From NCBI RefSeq assembly GCF_943737005.1, contig NZ_CALSFU010000015.1, positions 1-64,000 on the forward strand: 64,000 nt of DNA. The letters are read 5' to 3'. Shown piece by piece: positions 54,334-63,425 of the stretch; position 1 is the stretch's first letter; each line of letters opens with the position of its first letter. The notes beneath the pieces are model-generated. The model was not told the origin of the DNA and searched no databases. It worked only from the letters and a program-made list of their open reading frames with translations. A program made the position numbers and the translations under genes. The DNA is from Achromobacter sp. Marseille-Q4962. GTDB taxonomy: Bacteria > Pseudomonadota > Gammaproteobacteria > Burkholderiales > Burkholderiaceae_B.

Positions 54334-55350
54334 ATGGAAAAGAAAACCTCACCCAGCGCCGCGACGGCCCGCAACGCTTCTCCGCACGGCGGCGCCGACC
54401 CGCTGGCGCACAGCTTCGTCACCAGCTATGCCGGCGTGGTGGCCTTCATGGCGGTCGCGGCGGAAGGCAACTTCGCCAGGGCCGGCGACCGCCTGGACAT
54501 CGGCCGCTCGGCGGTCAGCCGCAGCGTGCAGAAACTGGAAGACCAGCTCGGCGTGCGGCTCTTCGTGCGGACCACGCGCAGCACCTCGCTCACTCCCGAA
54601 GGCGAGCGCTTCTACGAAAGCTGCCGTCCCGGCGTGGAAGGCATCGTCCAGGCCCTGGAAACCATGCGCGAACTGCGCGCAGGCCCGCCCGCCGGCCACT
54701 TGCGCGTGTGCGCCACCGTGGGCTTCGGGCGCAAGGTCATCGCCCCGTTGCTGCAGGGTTTCCAGGAAGCCCACCCGGACATCGCCATCGACCTGCTGCT
54801 GGACGACGGCCCCACCGACTTCACCACGGACCGGGTCGACGTCTCGTTCCGCAATGGCCGCATGGAAGACAGCCAGGTCATTGCCAAGCGCCTGATCCCG
54901 ATGCAGATGCTGTTGTGCGCATCGCCCGCGTATGCGGCCCGCCACCCCCTGCCCCGCGCCCTCGACGAGCTCGCCGGCCACCGCTGCATCAACTTCCGGC
55001 TGGCCTCGGGGCGGGTGTACGAATGGGAATTCAAGGTGGGCGGCCGCATGCGCAAGTTCGCGCCTGCCGCCACGCTGGCCTTCAACGACGCCGACCTCGT
55101 GCTGCAGGCCGTGCTCGACGGCCGGGGCATCGCCCAGATGGCCGGCTACCAGGTTTGCGAGCACCTGCGCGCCGGCGCTCTCGTGGCATGCCTGCCGCAA
55201 TACGCGCCGGACGATCGGGGCCACTACCTCTGCTATCTCAGCCGCCAGCACCTGCCCGGCCGGATCCGCGTCTTCATCGACTACATGACCGAGCGCATCC
55301 GCGCGCTGGACCTGCAGATCCTGGACAGCCTGCTGCCGGGGCAGACATGA
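54334..55350 (+). CDS. LysR-family transcriptional regulator
   Basis: The 338-residue protein has an N-terminal winged helix (VVAFMAVAAEGNFARAGDRLDIGRSAVSRSVQKLEDQLGVRLFVRTTRSTSLTPEG, about 31-86, with the HTH in RAGDRLDIGRSAVSRSVQKLE) and a substrate-binding domain ending MTERIRALDL. It has about 30 extra residues before the HTH. The start MEKKTSPSAATARN at 54334 was chosen because upstream sequence belongs to the sigma gene. It may be controlled by the ECF41 factor. It converges with and overlaps the degenerate Ohr gene by 77 bp. Confidence 0.88.
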   Translation: MEKKTSPSAATARNASPHGGADPLAHSFVTSYAGVVAFMAVAAEGNFARAGDRLDIGRSAVSRSVQKLEDQLGVRLFVRTTRSTSLTPEGERFYESCRPGVEGIVQALETMRELRAGPPAGHLRVCATVGFGRKVIAPLLQGFQEAHPDIAIDLLLDDGPTDFTTDRVDVSFRNGRMEDSQVIAKRLIPMQMLLCASPAYAARHPLPRALDELAGHRCINFRLASGRVYEWEFKVGGRMRKFAPAATLAFNDADLVLQAVLDGRGIAQMAGYQVCEHLRAGALVACLPQYAPDDRGHYLCYLSRQHLPGRIRVFIDYMTERIRALDLQILDSLLPGQT

Positions 55351-55789
55351 GCCGGCGAACCTGCTGCGTCGGCGCCACCACGCTTTCGATTCCCTGCCGC
55401 GCCATCTTGGCATACGGGCAGTGGCGCTCGGCATTGCGCACCAGCGCTTCGGCCACGGCCCGGTCCAACCCCGGCAGGTGGATGTCGATATGCGCGGCCA
55501 GCGCGTAAAGCCCGTCGACCGGATCGCGCCCGAAGGTAACGCGGGCCCGCACCTCGGCTTCGGCAATGCACAGGCCCGCCCGGGCGGCCAGCAGCGCCAG
55601 CGCGCCATGGAAGCAGGCGGCATAGCCCGCGGCAAACAGTTGCTCGGGATTGGTTCCGCCACCGGGCCCGCCGAGCTCCCTGGGCAGGCGCAGATCCCGC
55701 TGCAAGGCGCCGTCGTCGGAACGCGCGCGGCCCGACGCGCGCCCGTGCGCGGCCTCGCCGCCCCGCACCGCGACGCGGGCGGTGTAAAG
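55274..55789 (-). pseudogene. Ohr/OsmC-family hydroperoxide reductase gene without a usable start
   Basis: Family sequence runs from LYTARVAVRGGEAAHGRA (about 55789) through GGTNPEQLFAAGYAACF and ERHCPYAKMARQGIESVV, including both cysteines of the peroxidase pair. The first in-frame start codon is a GTG at 55768 that falls inside the conserved N-terminal strand, and none lies between it and the stop at 55903. ATGs exist only in other frames, at 55854 and 55904, so a frameshift near the 5' end is likely. The C-terminus runs on about 30 residues past the usual end, over the LysR gene. It is probably nonfunctional, or starts at a rare codon. Confidence 0.7.
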
Positions 55790-55913
55790 CGGCCGGAAGT
55801 CGTCTCCGCGGTTTTTGTCCGGGAGGCTGAGCGGGGCGGCTGCAATCGGCTCATGCCGGTCTGTCCGGAGATGCCGAGGTTCCGCCTGCAGCCGGGATTT
55901 TCATGGCCTGTCC

Positions 55914-56393
55914 TCAGTCCAGCTTGGCCTTGTCCAGGCCGTAGGCCTTGTCGACCGAGCCTGGAACGGTACGCAAGCCCACGTTGAGGCGGTTCCATCC
56001 GTTGATGGCCATGATGGCGAAGCTCAGGTCGGAGATTTCCTTTTCCGACAGCTGCGCGCGCACGCGCTCGTAGATCTCGTCCGGCACGCCCTGCTCGGGC
56101 AGTTTCGTCAGCGCTTCGGTCCATTCCAGCGCGGCGCGCTCCCGCGGCGAGAACAGGGGGGATTCGCGCCAGATGGCCACGTGGTGCAGGCGCAGCTCGC
56201 GCTCGCCGTGGATCTTGGCCTGCTTGACGTGCATGTCCAGGCAGAAGGCGCAGCCGTTCATCTGCGAGGCGCGGATCTCCACGAGGGCCAGGATGGACTC
56301 CTCGATCGCGCCCGACCTGACCAGCAGGCCGAATTCGATGAACTTCTTGAACAGCTCGGGCGATTGCGCGAAAGCGTTGAGACGTTGGGTCAT
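55914..56393 (-). CDS. AhpD-like carboxymuconolactone decarboxylase family protein
   Basis: The 159-residue protein has the AhpD core motif in MNGCAFCLDMHVKQAK (C-x2-C-x3-H, about residues 48-56) and the surrounding helices (FKKFIEFG, LALVEIRASQ, ERAALEWTEALTKLP). Family members are peroxidase-like proteins or lyases acting on small thiols. ECF41 sigma factors are typically found near such genes, and one is present 1.6 kb away. The start ATG at 56393 is preceded by AGGGAATC. Confidence 0.88.
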   Translation of the reverse strand: MTQRLNAFAQSPELFKKFIEFGLLVRSGAIEESILALVEIRASQMNGCAFCLDMHVKQAKIHGERELRLHHVAIWRESPLFSPRERAALEWTEALTKLPEQGVPDEIYERVRAQLSEKEISDLSFAIMAINGWNRLNVGLRTVPGSVDKAYGLDKAKLD

Positions 56394-56430
56394 GATGATT
56401 CCCTCGATGGTGGGTAGCCGCCCGCTTCAC

Positions 56431-56454
56431 GGATCCGGAAGCGGATCCGGAAGC
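56431..56454. repeat. Two tandem copies of GGATCCGGAAGC
   Basis: The 12-bp unit occurs twice without a gap about 40 nt upstream of the AhpD-like gene start. It might alter promoter spacing, but no function is visible. Confidence 0.6.
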
Positions 56455-56651
56455 CGGGCCGGAAAACGGGAGCCAAGCGTGGTTGCGTAAGTCCAGGCAA
56501 CGGACAAATCGTAGGCTTCGGGGAATCGGGCCGGTAGAGGCGGGCGCGGGATCATGGTGTTGCCCTGATTGCAACAATTGCCGCCGCAGCCGGGCGGCCG
56601 GCGTCCGGGCGTTAAAATAGGATTCTTCCAGTCCGCTTTTCCCCTCCCCCG

Positions 56652-57077
56652 ATGTTCAATCCCTCCCGCGACCAAGTCCGCGAATTCTTTATCGAAACCT
56701 GGCGCAAGCACCGCTCGGCCGAGGTGCTGAGTCCGCTCGAAGCCATGGCGCTGGATTGGATCATCGAGCATCCGGAATATCACGGCGACCTGGAGAATCC
56801 CCAGGCCATGAGCGAGGAATACTCGGTCGAAAAGGGACGCACCAATCCCTTCCTGCACCTGTCCATGCACCTCGCTATCGCGGAGCAGCTCTCCATCGAC
56901 CATCCTCCCGGCATCCGCCGGGCCTACCAGAAGCTCGTCTCGCGCACGGACGCGCACCAGGCCGCCCACGAAATCATGGAGTGCCTGGGACAGGTGGTAT
57001 GGGAAGCCCAGCGCCTGGGCAAGCCGCTGGACAGCGACACCTACATCGATCTCATCCGCCAGCGCGCGGAACGCTGA
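56652..57077 (+). CDS. DUF1841 family protein
   Basis: The 141-residue protein matches the beta- and gamma-proteobacterial DUF1841 family: MFNPSRDQVREFFIETWRKH, LTPLEAMALDWIIEHPEYH-like SPLEAMALDWIIEHPEYH, NPFLHLSMHLAIAEQLSIDHPPGIR and HEIMECLGQVVWEAQR. It is all-helical and soluble. No biochemical role is established. A GTTAAAATAGGAT stretch just upstream could hold its promoter. Confidence 0.9.
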   Translation: MFNPSRDQVREFFIETWRKHRSAEVLSPLEAMALDWIIEHPEYHGDLENPQAMSEEYSVEKGRTNPFLHLSMHLAIAEQLSIDHPPGIRRAYQKLVSRTDAHQAAHEIMECLGQVVWEAQRLGKPLDSDTYIDLIRQRAER

Positions 57078-57282
57078 GGCGCCCTGCGCCTCAGGGCTCG
57101 CGGACTTCGGGGCCGCCCGGACGCAGCGCCGCCGCGGCGGTGCACGCCATGACGGGCCAACCGGGAGCATGCGCGCTGTGCGCGGGAGTCGGCCTGGCGG
57201 CGCTGGCCTTCCGGACCGCCAGGCTGCGGTTCATGCCGGGCGCGGCGCGCGGGCCGGAAGCCGCCCCTGCCCGGCGGCGGAG

Positions 57283-57645
57283 TCAGCGGCGCACGCCCAG
57301 GTCGCTGGGCAGCGAAGCCAGCCAGGCCGCCACGTTGCTGATGTCCTGGTCGGACAGCTGGGTGGCGAAGGCGCCCATGATGGGGTTCTTGCGCACGTTG
57401 GCGGTGGCGGGGCTGCCCGAGGCGCCGCGCTTGTAGGCCTTGAGCGCGTGGGCGATGTAGTCGGCGTGCTGGCCCGCCAGCGTGGGGTAGGACGGATCGA
57501 CGGCGGTCTTGGCGTCGGCGCCGTGGCACGAGGCGCAATTGAACTTGTCGAACACCGCTTTGCCGGCGGCCAGGTCCTGGGCCTGCGCGGCGGCGCCGCA
57601 CGCGGCCAGCACGAGGCCTGCAACGGCAGACAGAATGCGTTTCAT
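57283..57645 (-). CDS. Periplasmic class I cytochrome c
   Basis: The 120-residue protein has a signal peptide (MKRILSAVAGLVLAACGAAAQA) and one haem site CASCH (about residues 37-41), with a distal methionine in NPIMGAFATQLS (about 90). It resembles c4/c553-type small cytochromes that shuttle electrons in respiratory chains. It is 13 nt downstream of a second cytochrome gene on the same strand. Confidence 0.92.
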   Translation of the reverse strand: MKRILSAVAGLVLAACGAAAQAQDLAAGKAVFDKFNCASCHGADAKTAVDPSYPTLAGQHADYIAHALKAYKRGASGSPATANVRKNPIMGAFATQLSDQDISNVAAWLASLPSDLGVRR

Positions 57646-57658
57646 GTAGGCCCCCTTG

Positions 57659-58012
57659 TTATTTGAGATTCGAGTAGTACGCGGCCAGGTCGGCGATGTC
57701 CTGGTCGCTCAGGCTGCCGGCAATGGCGTCCATCGTGGGATGGCTGCGCGCGCCTTTCTTGTACTCGTTGAGGGCGGTCTCGATGTATTTGGCGTTCTGC
57801 CCGGCGATCTTGGGCACGTGGTAGAGCTCGGGGAACGTCGCCTTGTAGCCCTCGATGCCATGGCAGCCGATGCACATCGACACCTTGTCCCGGGCGTTTT
57901 TGATGTTACCGGCCGGCGCTGCATCCGCAGCGTTTGCCTGGCCGGCGATCGCACAGGATGCGATCGCGGTCAGTGCGCCGGCCATGCACTTCAGTGAGGT
58001 TCGCAACTTCAT
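57659..58012 (-). CDS. Periplasmic class I cytochrome c
   Basis: The 117-residue protein starts MKLRTSLKCMAGALTAIASC and has a signal peptide to about residue 28. The haem motif is CIGCH (about 47-51), with the axial methionine in HPTMDAIAGSLSDQDIADLAAYYSNLK. It is paralogous to the next gene, sharing SDQDI(A/S)(D/N)(L/V)AA(Y/W). The pair presumably forms an electron-transfer module. Confidence 0.92.
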   Translation of the reverse strand: MKLRTSLKCMAGALTAIASCAIAGQANAADAAPAGNIKNARDKVSMCIGCHGIEGYKATFPELYHVPKIAGQNAKYIETALNEYKKGARSHPTMDAIAGSLSDQDIADLAAYYSNLK

Positions 58013-58162
58013 TGACTGACTCTTCCTGTTAGGGCTAAGGACAGGGCAAACACGTTGCGGGTCGAACCCGGCTGCAAAACCGCCTGATTGTACGATAATT
58101 GACCAGGATTCAAACCCCACGATGGCATTGCGCCGCGTCAACCACGACCAGTACAGCCCACC

Positions 58163-59044
58163 ATGCCCGCAGCCTCGCACGCCTCTTTCGCCCCGTCCGC
58201 CCGCTTCGAAGGAACCGACACCTACGTCGCCACCGACGACCTCAAACTCGCCGTCAACGCCGCCCTCACACTGCAGCGCCCGCTGCTCATCAAGGGCGAG
58301 CCCGGCACCGGCAAGACCATGCTGGCGGAAGAAGTGGCCCGCGCGCTGGGCCGGCCGCTGCTGCAATGGCACATCAAGTCCACCACCAAGGCGCACCAGG
58401 GCCTGTACGAATACGACGCGGTCTCGCGCCTGCGCGACTCGCAGCTCGGCGACGAGAAAGTGCGCGACATCCGCAACTACATCGTGCAAGGCACGCTGTG
58501 GCAGGCCTTCGAGTCCGACGAGCCCGTCGTGCTGCTCATCGACGAAATCGACAAGGCCGACATCGAATTCCCCAACGACCTGCTGCGCGAGCTGGACCGC
58601 ATGGAGTTCCATGTCTACGAAACGCGCCAGACCATTGCCGCGCGCCACCGCCCGCTGGTCATCATCACGTCCAACAACGAGAAAGACCTGCCCGACGCGT
58701 TCCTGCGCCGCTGCTTCTTCCACTACATCCGCTTCCCCGACCGCGAAACCATGCGCGACATCGTCAACGTGCATTTTCCCGACCTGAAGCAGGAGGTGCT
58801 GCGCGCGGCGCTGGACACGTTCTTTGCGCTGCGCGACACCCCCGGCCTGAAGAAGAAGCCCTCCACCTCCGAGCTGCTCGACTGGCTGCGCCTGCTGCTG
58901 GCCGAAGACATCCCGGCCGCGCAGATCGACGCCCACAACGCCACCGCGGTGCCGCTCATGGCCGGCGCGCTGCTCAAGAACGAGCAGGACGTGCACCTGC
59001 TCGAGCGCCTGGCCGCCATGACGCGCGGCAGCGCGCGCCGCTGA
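58163..59044 (+). CDS. MoxR-family AAA ATPase
   Basis: The 293-residue chaperone-like ATPase has Walker A KGEPGTGKTMLAEEVA (about residue 46), Walker B PVVLLIDEIDKADIEFPNDLL (about 118) and an ITSNNEKDLPDAFLRRC sensor. MoxR proteins act with VWA-domain partners to insert metals or cofactors, or to mature enzymes. The partner gene follows after 19 nt. The start MPAASHASFAPSARFEGTD fits the family. Confidence 0.93.
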   Translation: MPAASHASFAPSARFEGTDTYVATDDLKLAVNAALTLQRPLLIKGEPGTGKTMLAEEVARALGRPLLQWHIKSTTKAHQGLYEYDAVSRLRDSQLGDEKVRDIRNYIVQGTLWQAFESDEPVVLLIDEIDKADIEFPNDLLRELDRMEFHVYETRQTIAARHRPLVIITSNNEKDLPDAFLRRCFFHYIRFPDRETMRDIVNVHFPDLKQEVLRAALDTFFALRDTPGLKKKPSTSELLDWLRLLLAEDIPAAQIDAHNATAVPLMAGALLKNEQDVHLLERLAAMTRGSARR

Positions 59045-59063
59045 ACGCTTCCGCCCGCCGCCC

Positions 59064-60236
59064 ATGCTCATCGACTTCTTCTACCACCTGCGCGCGCACA
59101 AGCTGCCGGTCTCGGTCAAGGAATACCTGACCCTGGTCGAGGCCCTGCGCCAGGACCTGATGGCGCCCACGCTGGACGATTTCTACTTCCTCGCGCGCGC
59201 CACGCTGGTCAAGGACGAGTCCCTGTACGACCGCTACGACCAGGCATTCGGGGCCTACTGCAAGGGCATCGAGGCGGCGCTGCCGGCCGGCAAGGAAATC
59301 CCCGTCGACTGGCTCGTCAAGCAGTTCGAGAAAAGCCTGAGCCCCGAAGAAAAAGCCGCCATCGAGAAACACGGCTGGGACAAGCTCATGGAGCTCTTCA
59401 AGCAGCGCCTGGAAGAGCAGAAAGAACGCCATGCCGGCGGCAGCAAATGGATAGGCACGGGCGGCACCTCGCCCTTCGGCAATGGCGGCTACCACCCCGA
59501 AGGCATGCGCGTGGGCGGCGCCTCGGCCGGCAACCGCACGGCGGTCAAGGTCTGGGACATGCGGCAGTTCCGCGACTACGACGACCAGGTCGAGCTGGGC
59601 ACCCGGAATTTCAAGGTGGCGCTGCGGCGCCTGCGCCGCTTCGCGCGCGAAGGCGCGGAGCTCGAACTCGACCTGGACGACACCATCGCCAGCACCGCGC
59701 GCAATGCGGGCCACCTGGACCTGCGCATGGTGCCGGAACGCCACAATACCGTGAAGGTGCTCATGCTGCTGGACGTGGGCGGCAGCATGGACGACCACAT
59801 CGCGCGGGTCGAGGAGCTGTTCTCGGCCGCGCGCAGCGAATTCCGCAACCTGGAAGTCTATTACTTCCACAACTGCCCTTACGAAACGCTGTGGCAGAGC
59901 AACCGCCGCCGCCAGAGCGAACGCTTCGACACCTGGGACGTGCTGCGCAAGTACAACCCCGACTGGCGCCTCATCATCGTGGGCGACGCCACCATGAGCC
60001 CCTACGAGATCCTGCAACCGGGCGGCTCGGTGGAGCACTACAACAAGGAAGCGGGCGCGGTCTGGATGCGGCGCCTGCTCGACGCCTGGCCCAAGTCGGT
60101 GTGGCTCAATCCCGAGCCCACGGCCTCGTGGCAGTACCGGCAGTCCATTGCGCTGATGCGCGACATCATGCAAGACCGCATGTACCCCGTCACCGTCTCC
60201 GGCCTGGAACAGGCCATGCGCATGCTGTCGAAATAG
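59064..60236 (+). CDS. VWA-domain protein (CoxE-like) paired with MoxR
   Basis: The 390-residue protein has an N-terminal helical domain (MLIDFFYHLRAHKLPVSVKEYL) and a C-terminal von Willebrand A domain whose metal site reads MLLDVGGSMDDHI (about residues 235-247), with the D-x-G-x-S pattern of MIDAS sites. The CoxE-like family (DUF58/CoxE) cooperates with MoxR ATPases in enzyme maturation. Close spacing to the ATPase gene supports one operon. The target enzyme is not in the window. Confidence 0.9.
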   Translation: MLIDFFYHLRAHKLPVSVKEYLTLVEALRQDLMAPTLDDFYFLARATLVKDESLYDRYDQAFGAYCKGIEAALPAGKEIPVDWLVKQFEKSLSPEEKAAIEKHGWDKLMELFKQRLEEQKERHAGGSKWIGTGGTSPFGNGGYHPEGMRVGGASAGNRTAVKVWDMRQFRDYDDQVELGTRNFKVALRRLRRFAREGAELELDLDDTIASTARNAGHLDLRMVPERHNTVKVLMLLDVGGSMDDHIARVEELFSAARSEFRNLEVYYFHNCPYETLWQSNRRRQSERFDTWDVLRKYNPDWRLIIVGDATMSPYEILQPGGSVEHYNKEAGAVWMRRLLDAWPKSVWLNPEPTASWQYRQSIALMRDIMQDRMYPVTVSGLEQAMRMLSK

Positions 60237-60243
60237 CCGCCGC

Positions 60244-60798
60244 TCAGCCGTCCACCGGGTGCTCGGGCGTGTCCAGCGCCAGCCGGTAGAACACCAGGTC
60301 CAGCCAGCGCCCGAACTTGAATCCGGCCTGCTCGATGGTGCCGCAGCGCGCGAACCCCAGCCGCTCGTGCAGGCGGATGCTGCCGGCATTGGCCGCGTCG
60401 ATGGCGCCGATCAGCAGATGCACCTGGCTGGCGCGGGCCCGCGCGATCAGCTCGCGCATCAGGGCCTCGCCCAGGCCCCTGCCCCGGAACCGCGCGTCCA
60501 CGTACACCGAATGCTCCACCGTGTACTTGAAAGCGGGAAACGCCCTGAACGTGCCGTAGCTGGCGAATCCCATGAGATCGCCGTCCGCATTCTCGTAGCC
60601 CAGCACAGGGAACCCGCCCTGCCGCTTGGCCTCGAACCAGCCCCGCATGGCTTCGGGCGGGCGCGGCTTGTAGTCGTACAGCGCGGTGGTGTGGACGATG
60701 GCGTCGTTGAGAATGGCCAGGATCTGCCCGGCGTGGCGCTCGGGCGTGCAATCGACCAGAATGGCGCCCGGAGGCGTGGAAGTGGCGGCGGCGTTCAT
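60244..60798 (-). CDS. GNAT acetyltransferase, phosphinothricin acetyltransferase-like
   Basis: The 184-residue N-acetyltransferase resembles the PAT/Bar group, which acetylate amino acid analogues such as phosphinothricin and methionine sulfoximine. Its features are ILNDAIVHTTALYDYKPRPP near residue 30, VYVDARFRGRGLGEALMREL (acetyl-CoA pyrophosphate loop, about 105) and HERLGFARCGTIEQAGFKFGRWLDLVFY. The start at 60798 (MNAAATSTPPG) is the only good candidate. Its end converges with the VWA gene. Confidence 0.87.
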   Translation of the reverse strand: MNAAATSTPPGAILVDCTPERHAGQILAILNDAIVHTTALYDYKPRPPEAMRGWFEAKRQGGFPVLGYENADGDLMGFASYGTFRAFPAFKYTVEHSVYVDARFRGRGLGEALMRELIARARASQVHLLIGAIDAANAGSIRLHERLGFARCGTIEQAGFKFGRWLDLVFYRLALDTPEHPVDG

Positions 60799-60842
60799 GG
60801 CGGCATTGTATCGGCGGCCGGCCGCCGCCAGAAGCGGAGGGT

Positions 60843-62273
60843 TCAGCGCGCGGCGTCGAAGGCGGCCCGCAGCCGCTCTGCCTGCGCGCGCGCCTCGTCC
60901 GCGCTTTGCAGATTGGCGAACCCCAGCAGCAGCCCGCCGGCCGCGGATTTGCGGATGCGCCAGTCGCTCAGCGCCTGCACGGCCAAGCCCCGGGCGCGTG
61001 CTTCGGCCGCGATCGCCCGGTCGCTGCGCCGCCCGGCCAGATGGGCCAGCACGTGAATGCCCCCGGCCTGGGGCTGGACGTGCAGGCGCCCGCCGAAAAC
61101 CGCGTCCAGCGCATCGACCAGGAAGCCGCGGCGCACCGCGTACAAGGCGCGCATCCGGCGCAGATGCCGGGCGAAGTGCCCCTGGTCCATGAAATCGGCC
61201 ACCGCGGCCTGCAGCGGCACGGCTCCCGGCCCGGGCAACCGCTGCGCGGCCTCCTGGAGCCGCGCGGCCTGCGCCTGCGGCGCCACCAGGTACGCCAGGC
61301 GCAGCCCCGGAAACAGCGCTTTGCTGAACGTGCCCGCATAAAGCACCCGCCCCTGGGCGTCCAGGCTCTTGAGCGCGGGCAGCGGCCGGCCGTGGTAGCG
61401 GAATTCGCTGTCGTAATCGTCCTCCACGATCCATGCCGCGCTCCGGCCGGCCCATTCGAGCAGCTCGAGCCGGCGGGGCAGGCTGAGCGCCATGCCCAAC
61501 GGACTCTGGTGCGTGGGCGTGACGACGGCGAACCGCGCCCGCGCGGCGCGGCGGATGCCCTGGCCCACGTCCAGCCCCTCTTCGTCCACCGCCACCGGCG
61601 CCAGGCGCATGCCCTCGTCTTCCAGCAGCCGCCTCGCGTATGGATAGCCCGGGTCTTCGTACCAGCCCTCGTCGCCCGGCTCGAGCAGCGCGCGGCACGC
61701 CAGCTGCAGCGCGCCCCGGTAGCCGTTGGTGACGAAAACCTGCGCGGGCGTGCAGGCGATGCCGCGCGAGATGCCCAGATAGGCGGCGATGGAACGCCGC
61801 AGGGGCTCGTAGCCCGCCGGATCGGGATGGACCATTGCGGCCATGCCCAGGGAGCGCAGCGTCCGGCCGGCCAGGCGGACCCAGGTCTTGCGGGGAAAGG
61901 CGTCCAGCGCGGGCAGCCCGAGCTGGAACGGGCGCGGCGCCGGGACGGCGGCCATTCCGGTCGGAGCGGCCGCCGGGCGCGCGCCGCGCGCTGCGCGGGG
62001 CGTTTGCGCCAGGGGCTCCAGTCCCGGCGACACGAACGTGCCGGCCGGGCCCCGCGCCAGCAGATAGCCTTCGCTCGCCAGCATCTGGTAGGCCAGCTCC
62101 ACGGTGCCGCGCGCGAGATTCAGCTCGCTGGCCAGGCTGCGCACGGCCGGCACGCGATCGCCCGGGCGCAGCTTGCCCGCCGCGATCGCGTCGCGGTAGC
62201 GGCGGTACAACTGCAGGTAGATCGGCCCGCCGTGGTTCCGGTCGGGCCGCAGATGGCGCAGGTCCATGGCCAT
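60843..62273 (-). CDS. MocR/PdxR-type regulator (GntR HTH plus aminotransferase domain)
   Basis: The 476-residue protein joins a GntR winged helix (PIYLQLYRRYRDAIAAGKLRPGDRVPAVRSLASELNLARGTVELAYQMLASEGYL, about 18-72) to a fold-type I aminotransferase-like domain with the PLP lysine in YAGTFSKALFPGLRL (about 319). MocR proteins regulate adjacent genes and sense PLP or amino acids. It is divergent from the GNAT/azoreductase pair with an 84-bp shared region, and follows a GNAT gene on its own strand. Confidence 0.92.
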   Translation of the reverse strand: MAMDLRHLRPDRNHGGPIYLQLYRRYRDAIAAGKLRPGDRVPAVRSLASELNLARGTVELAYQMLASEGYLLARGPAGTFVSPGLEPLAQTPRAARGARPAAAPTGMAAVPAPRPFQLGLPALDAFPRKTWVRLAGRTLRSLGMAAMVHPDPAGYEPLRRSIAAYLGISRGIACTPAQVFVTNGYRGALQLACRALLEPGDEGWYEDPGYPYARRLLEDEGMRLAPVAVDEEGLDVGQGIRRAARARFAVVTPTHQSPLGMALSLPRRLELLEWAGRSAAWIVEDDYDSEFRYHGRPLPALKSLDAQGRVLYAGTFSKALFPGLRLAYLVAPQAQAARLQEAAQRLPGPGAVPLQAAVADFMDQGHFARHLRRMRALYAVRRGFLVDALDAVFGGRLHVQPQAGGIHVLAHLAGRRSDRAIAAEARARGLAVQALSDWRIRKSAAGGLLLGFANLQSADEARAQAERLRAAFDAAR

Positions 62274-62357
62274 GGCCCATTCAACTCGTCAAAACTTGCC
62301 TCTGTGGCATAGGGCATGATTTTCTTAGAGTGAAGGCTGCGCGACAAGGAGATCATC

Positions 62358-62798
62358 TTGCATCCCATCACTCTCAGCCATGTCCACACCGGACCCGACC
62401 TGCTGGCCTGCTTCGAGGTCATGCGGTCGCTGCGGCCCCACCTGGAAAGCGCCGCCGCGTTCGCCGCGCAGGTCGCGCGCCAGACGGAACAGGGCTACCG
62501 CTTGCTCGCCGCCTGGCGCGAGGGACGCGTGGCGGGCCTGGCCGGCTACCGCCTGCAGGAGAACCTGATATACGGCCGGTTTCTCTACGTGGACGATCTG
62601 GTCGCCATGGAAGGTTCGCGCTCGCAGGGCCTGGGCGCCCGCCTCGTCGATGCCGTGCGCGAAGAAGCCCGGCGGCACGACTGCGCCTTCCTGGTGCTCG
62701 ACACCGGCCTGGGCAACGCGCTGGCGCAGCGCTTCTATTTCCGGCAGGGCCTGCTCGCCATGGGACTGCATTTCCGCCAGGCGCTGCGGGCGGGTTAG
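62358..62798 (+). CDS. GNAT-family acetyltransferase, TTG start
   Basis: The 146-residue protein is a compact GNAT fold with VAGLAGYRLQENLIYGRFLYVDDLV, ARLVDAVREEARRHDCAFLVLDTGLGNALAQRFYFRQG and the R/Q-x-x-G-x-G/A-like QGLGARL acetyl-CoA loop (about 93). The start codon is TTG at 62358, supported by ACAAGGAG seven nt upstream. It is 3 nt from the azoreductase gene. MocR-linked acetyltransferases often act on small amines; the substrate is not known. Confidence 0.82.
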   Translation: MHPITLSHVHTGPDLLACFEVMRSLRPHLESAAAFAAQVARQTEQGYRLLAAWREGRVAGLAGYRLQENLIYGRFLYVDDLVAMEGSRSQGLGARLVDAVREEARRHDCAFLVLDTGLGNALAQRFYFRQGLLAMGLHFRQALRAG

Positions 62799-62801
62799 GC
62801 C

Positions 62802-63419
62802 ATGAAATCCCTGCTGTTTCTCGAATCCAGCCCGCACGGCCATGCCTCGCGAAGCGCGCGCCTGGCCGCATCGGCCATGGCGGCCCTGCAGCGGCGCCAT
62901 CCGGGCATACGCATCGTCAGCCGCAGCCTGGCCCGGGATCCGCCTCCGCCCATCTCCGCGGCGTATGCGCGCGCCATCACCGGCGGCGCGCCGCGCGACG
63001 CCGCCGTGTTCGCGGAGTCGGAGCGCCTGATCCGCGAACTGGAAGACTGCAATGGCCTGCTGATCTGCACGCCCATGCACAACTTCACGGTCCCGGCCGC
63101 GCTGAAGCTGTGGATAGACCATGTGCTGCGCATGGGCCGCACCATGACGTCCACGCCGCACGGAAAGGCCGGGCTGCTGGCCGACCGGCCCACGCTGGTG
63201 CTGGTGCGCGCCGGCAGCCGCTGCGCCGGCGAAGACGCGCGGCAGCCGGACTTTCTCACTCCCTATCTGGGCCGGGCGCTCGCCGCCATGGGCATTCATC
63301 GCACCCGGTTCGCCTATCTCCAGGGCCCCCGGCCCGCCGCGCGGGACGAGGCGGACGCGCTGGAGGCGCTGGCCGCGCTGTTTCATGCCGTGTCCCGCGA
63401 GGGCGCGGCGGCCGCCTGA
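62802..63419 (+). CDS. FMN-dependent NADH-azoreductase-like flavodoxin-fold protein
   Basis: The 205-residue protein has the AzoR/NAD(P)H quinone reductase pattern: FLESSPHGHASRSARLA (FMN phosphate loop, about 6-22), CTPMHNFTVPAALKLWIDHVLRMGRTM (about 90-116) and the flavodoxin-like beta-alpha order. AzoR enzymes reduce quinones and azo dyes and protect against thiol stress. It is co-oriented with the GNAT gene and divergent from the MocR regulator. Confidence 0.85.
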   Translation: MKSLLFLESSPHGHASRSARLAASAMAALQRRHPGIRIVSRSLARDPPPPISAAYARAITGGAPRDAAVFAESERLIRELEDCNGLLICTPMHNFTVPAALKLWIDHVLRMGRTMTSTPHGKAGLLADRPTLVLVRAGSRCAGEDARQPDFLTPYLGRALAAMGIHRTRFAYLQGPRPAARDEADALEALAALFHAVSREGAAAA

Positions 63420-63425
63420 TGCCTC

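Noticed and set aside
56394..56640. ECF41 promoter upstream of the AhpD-like gene
   Set aside because: No TGTCACA-like element was found on the relevant strand within 250 bp of the start codon.
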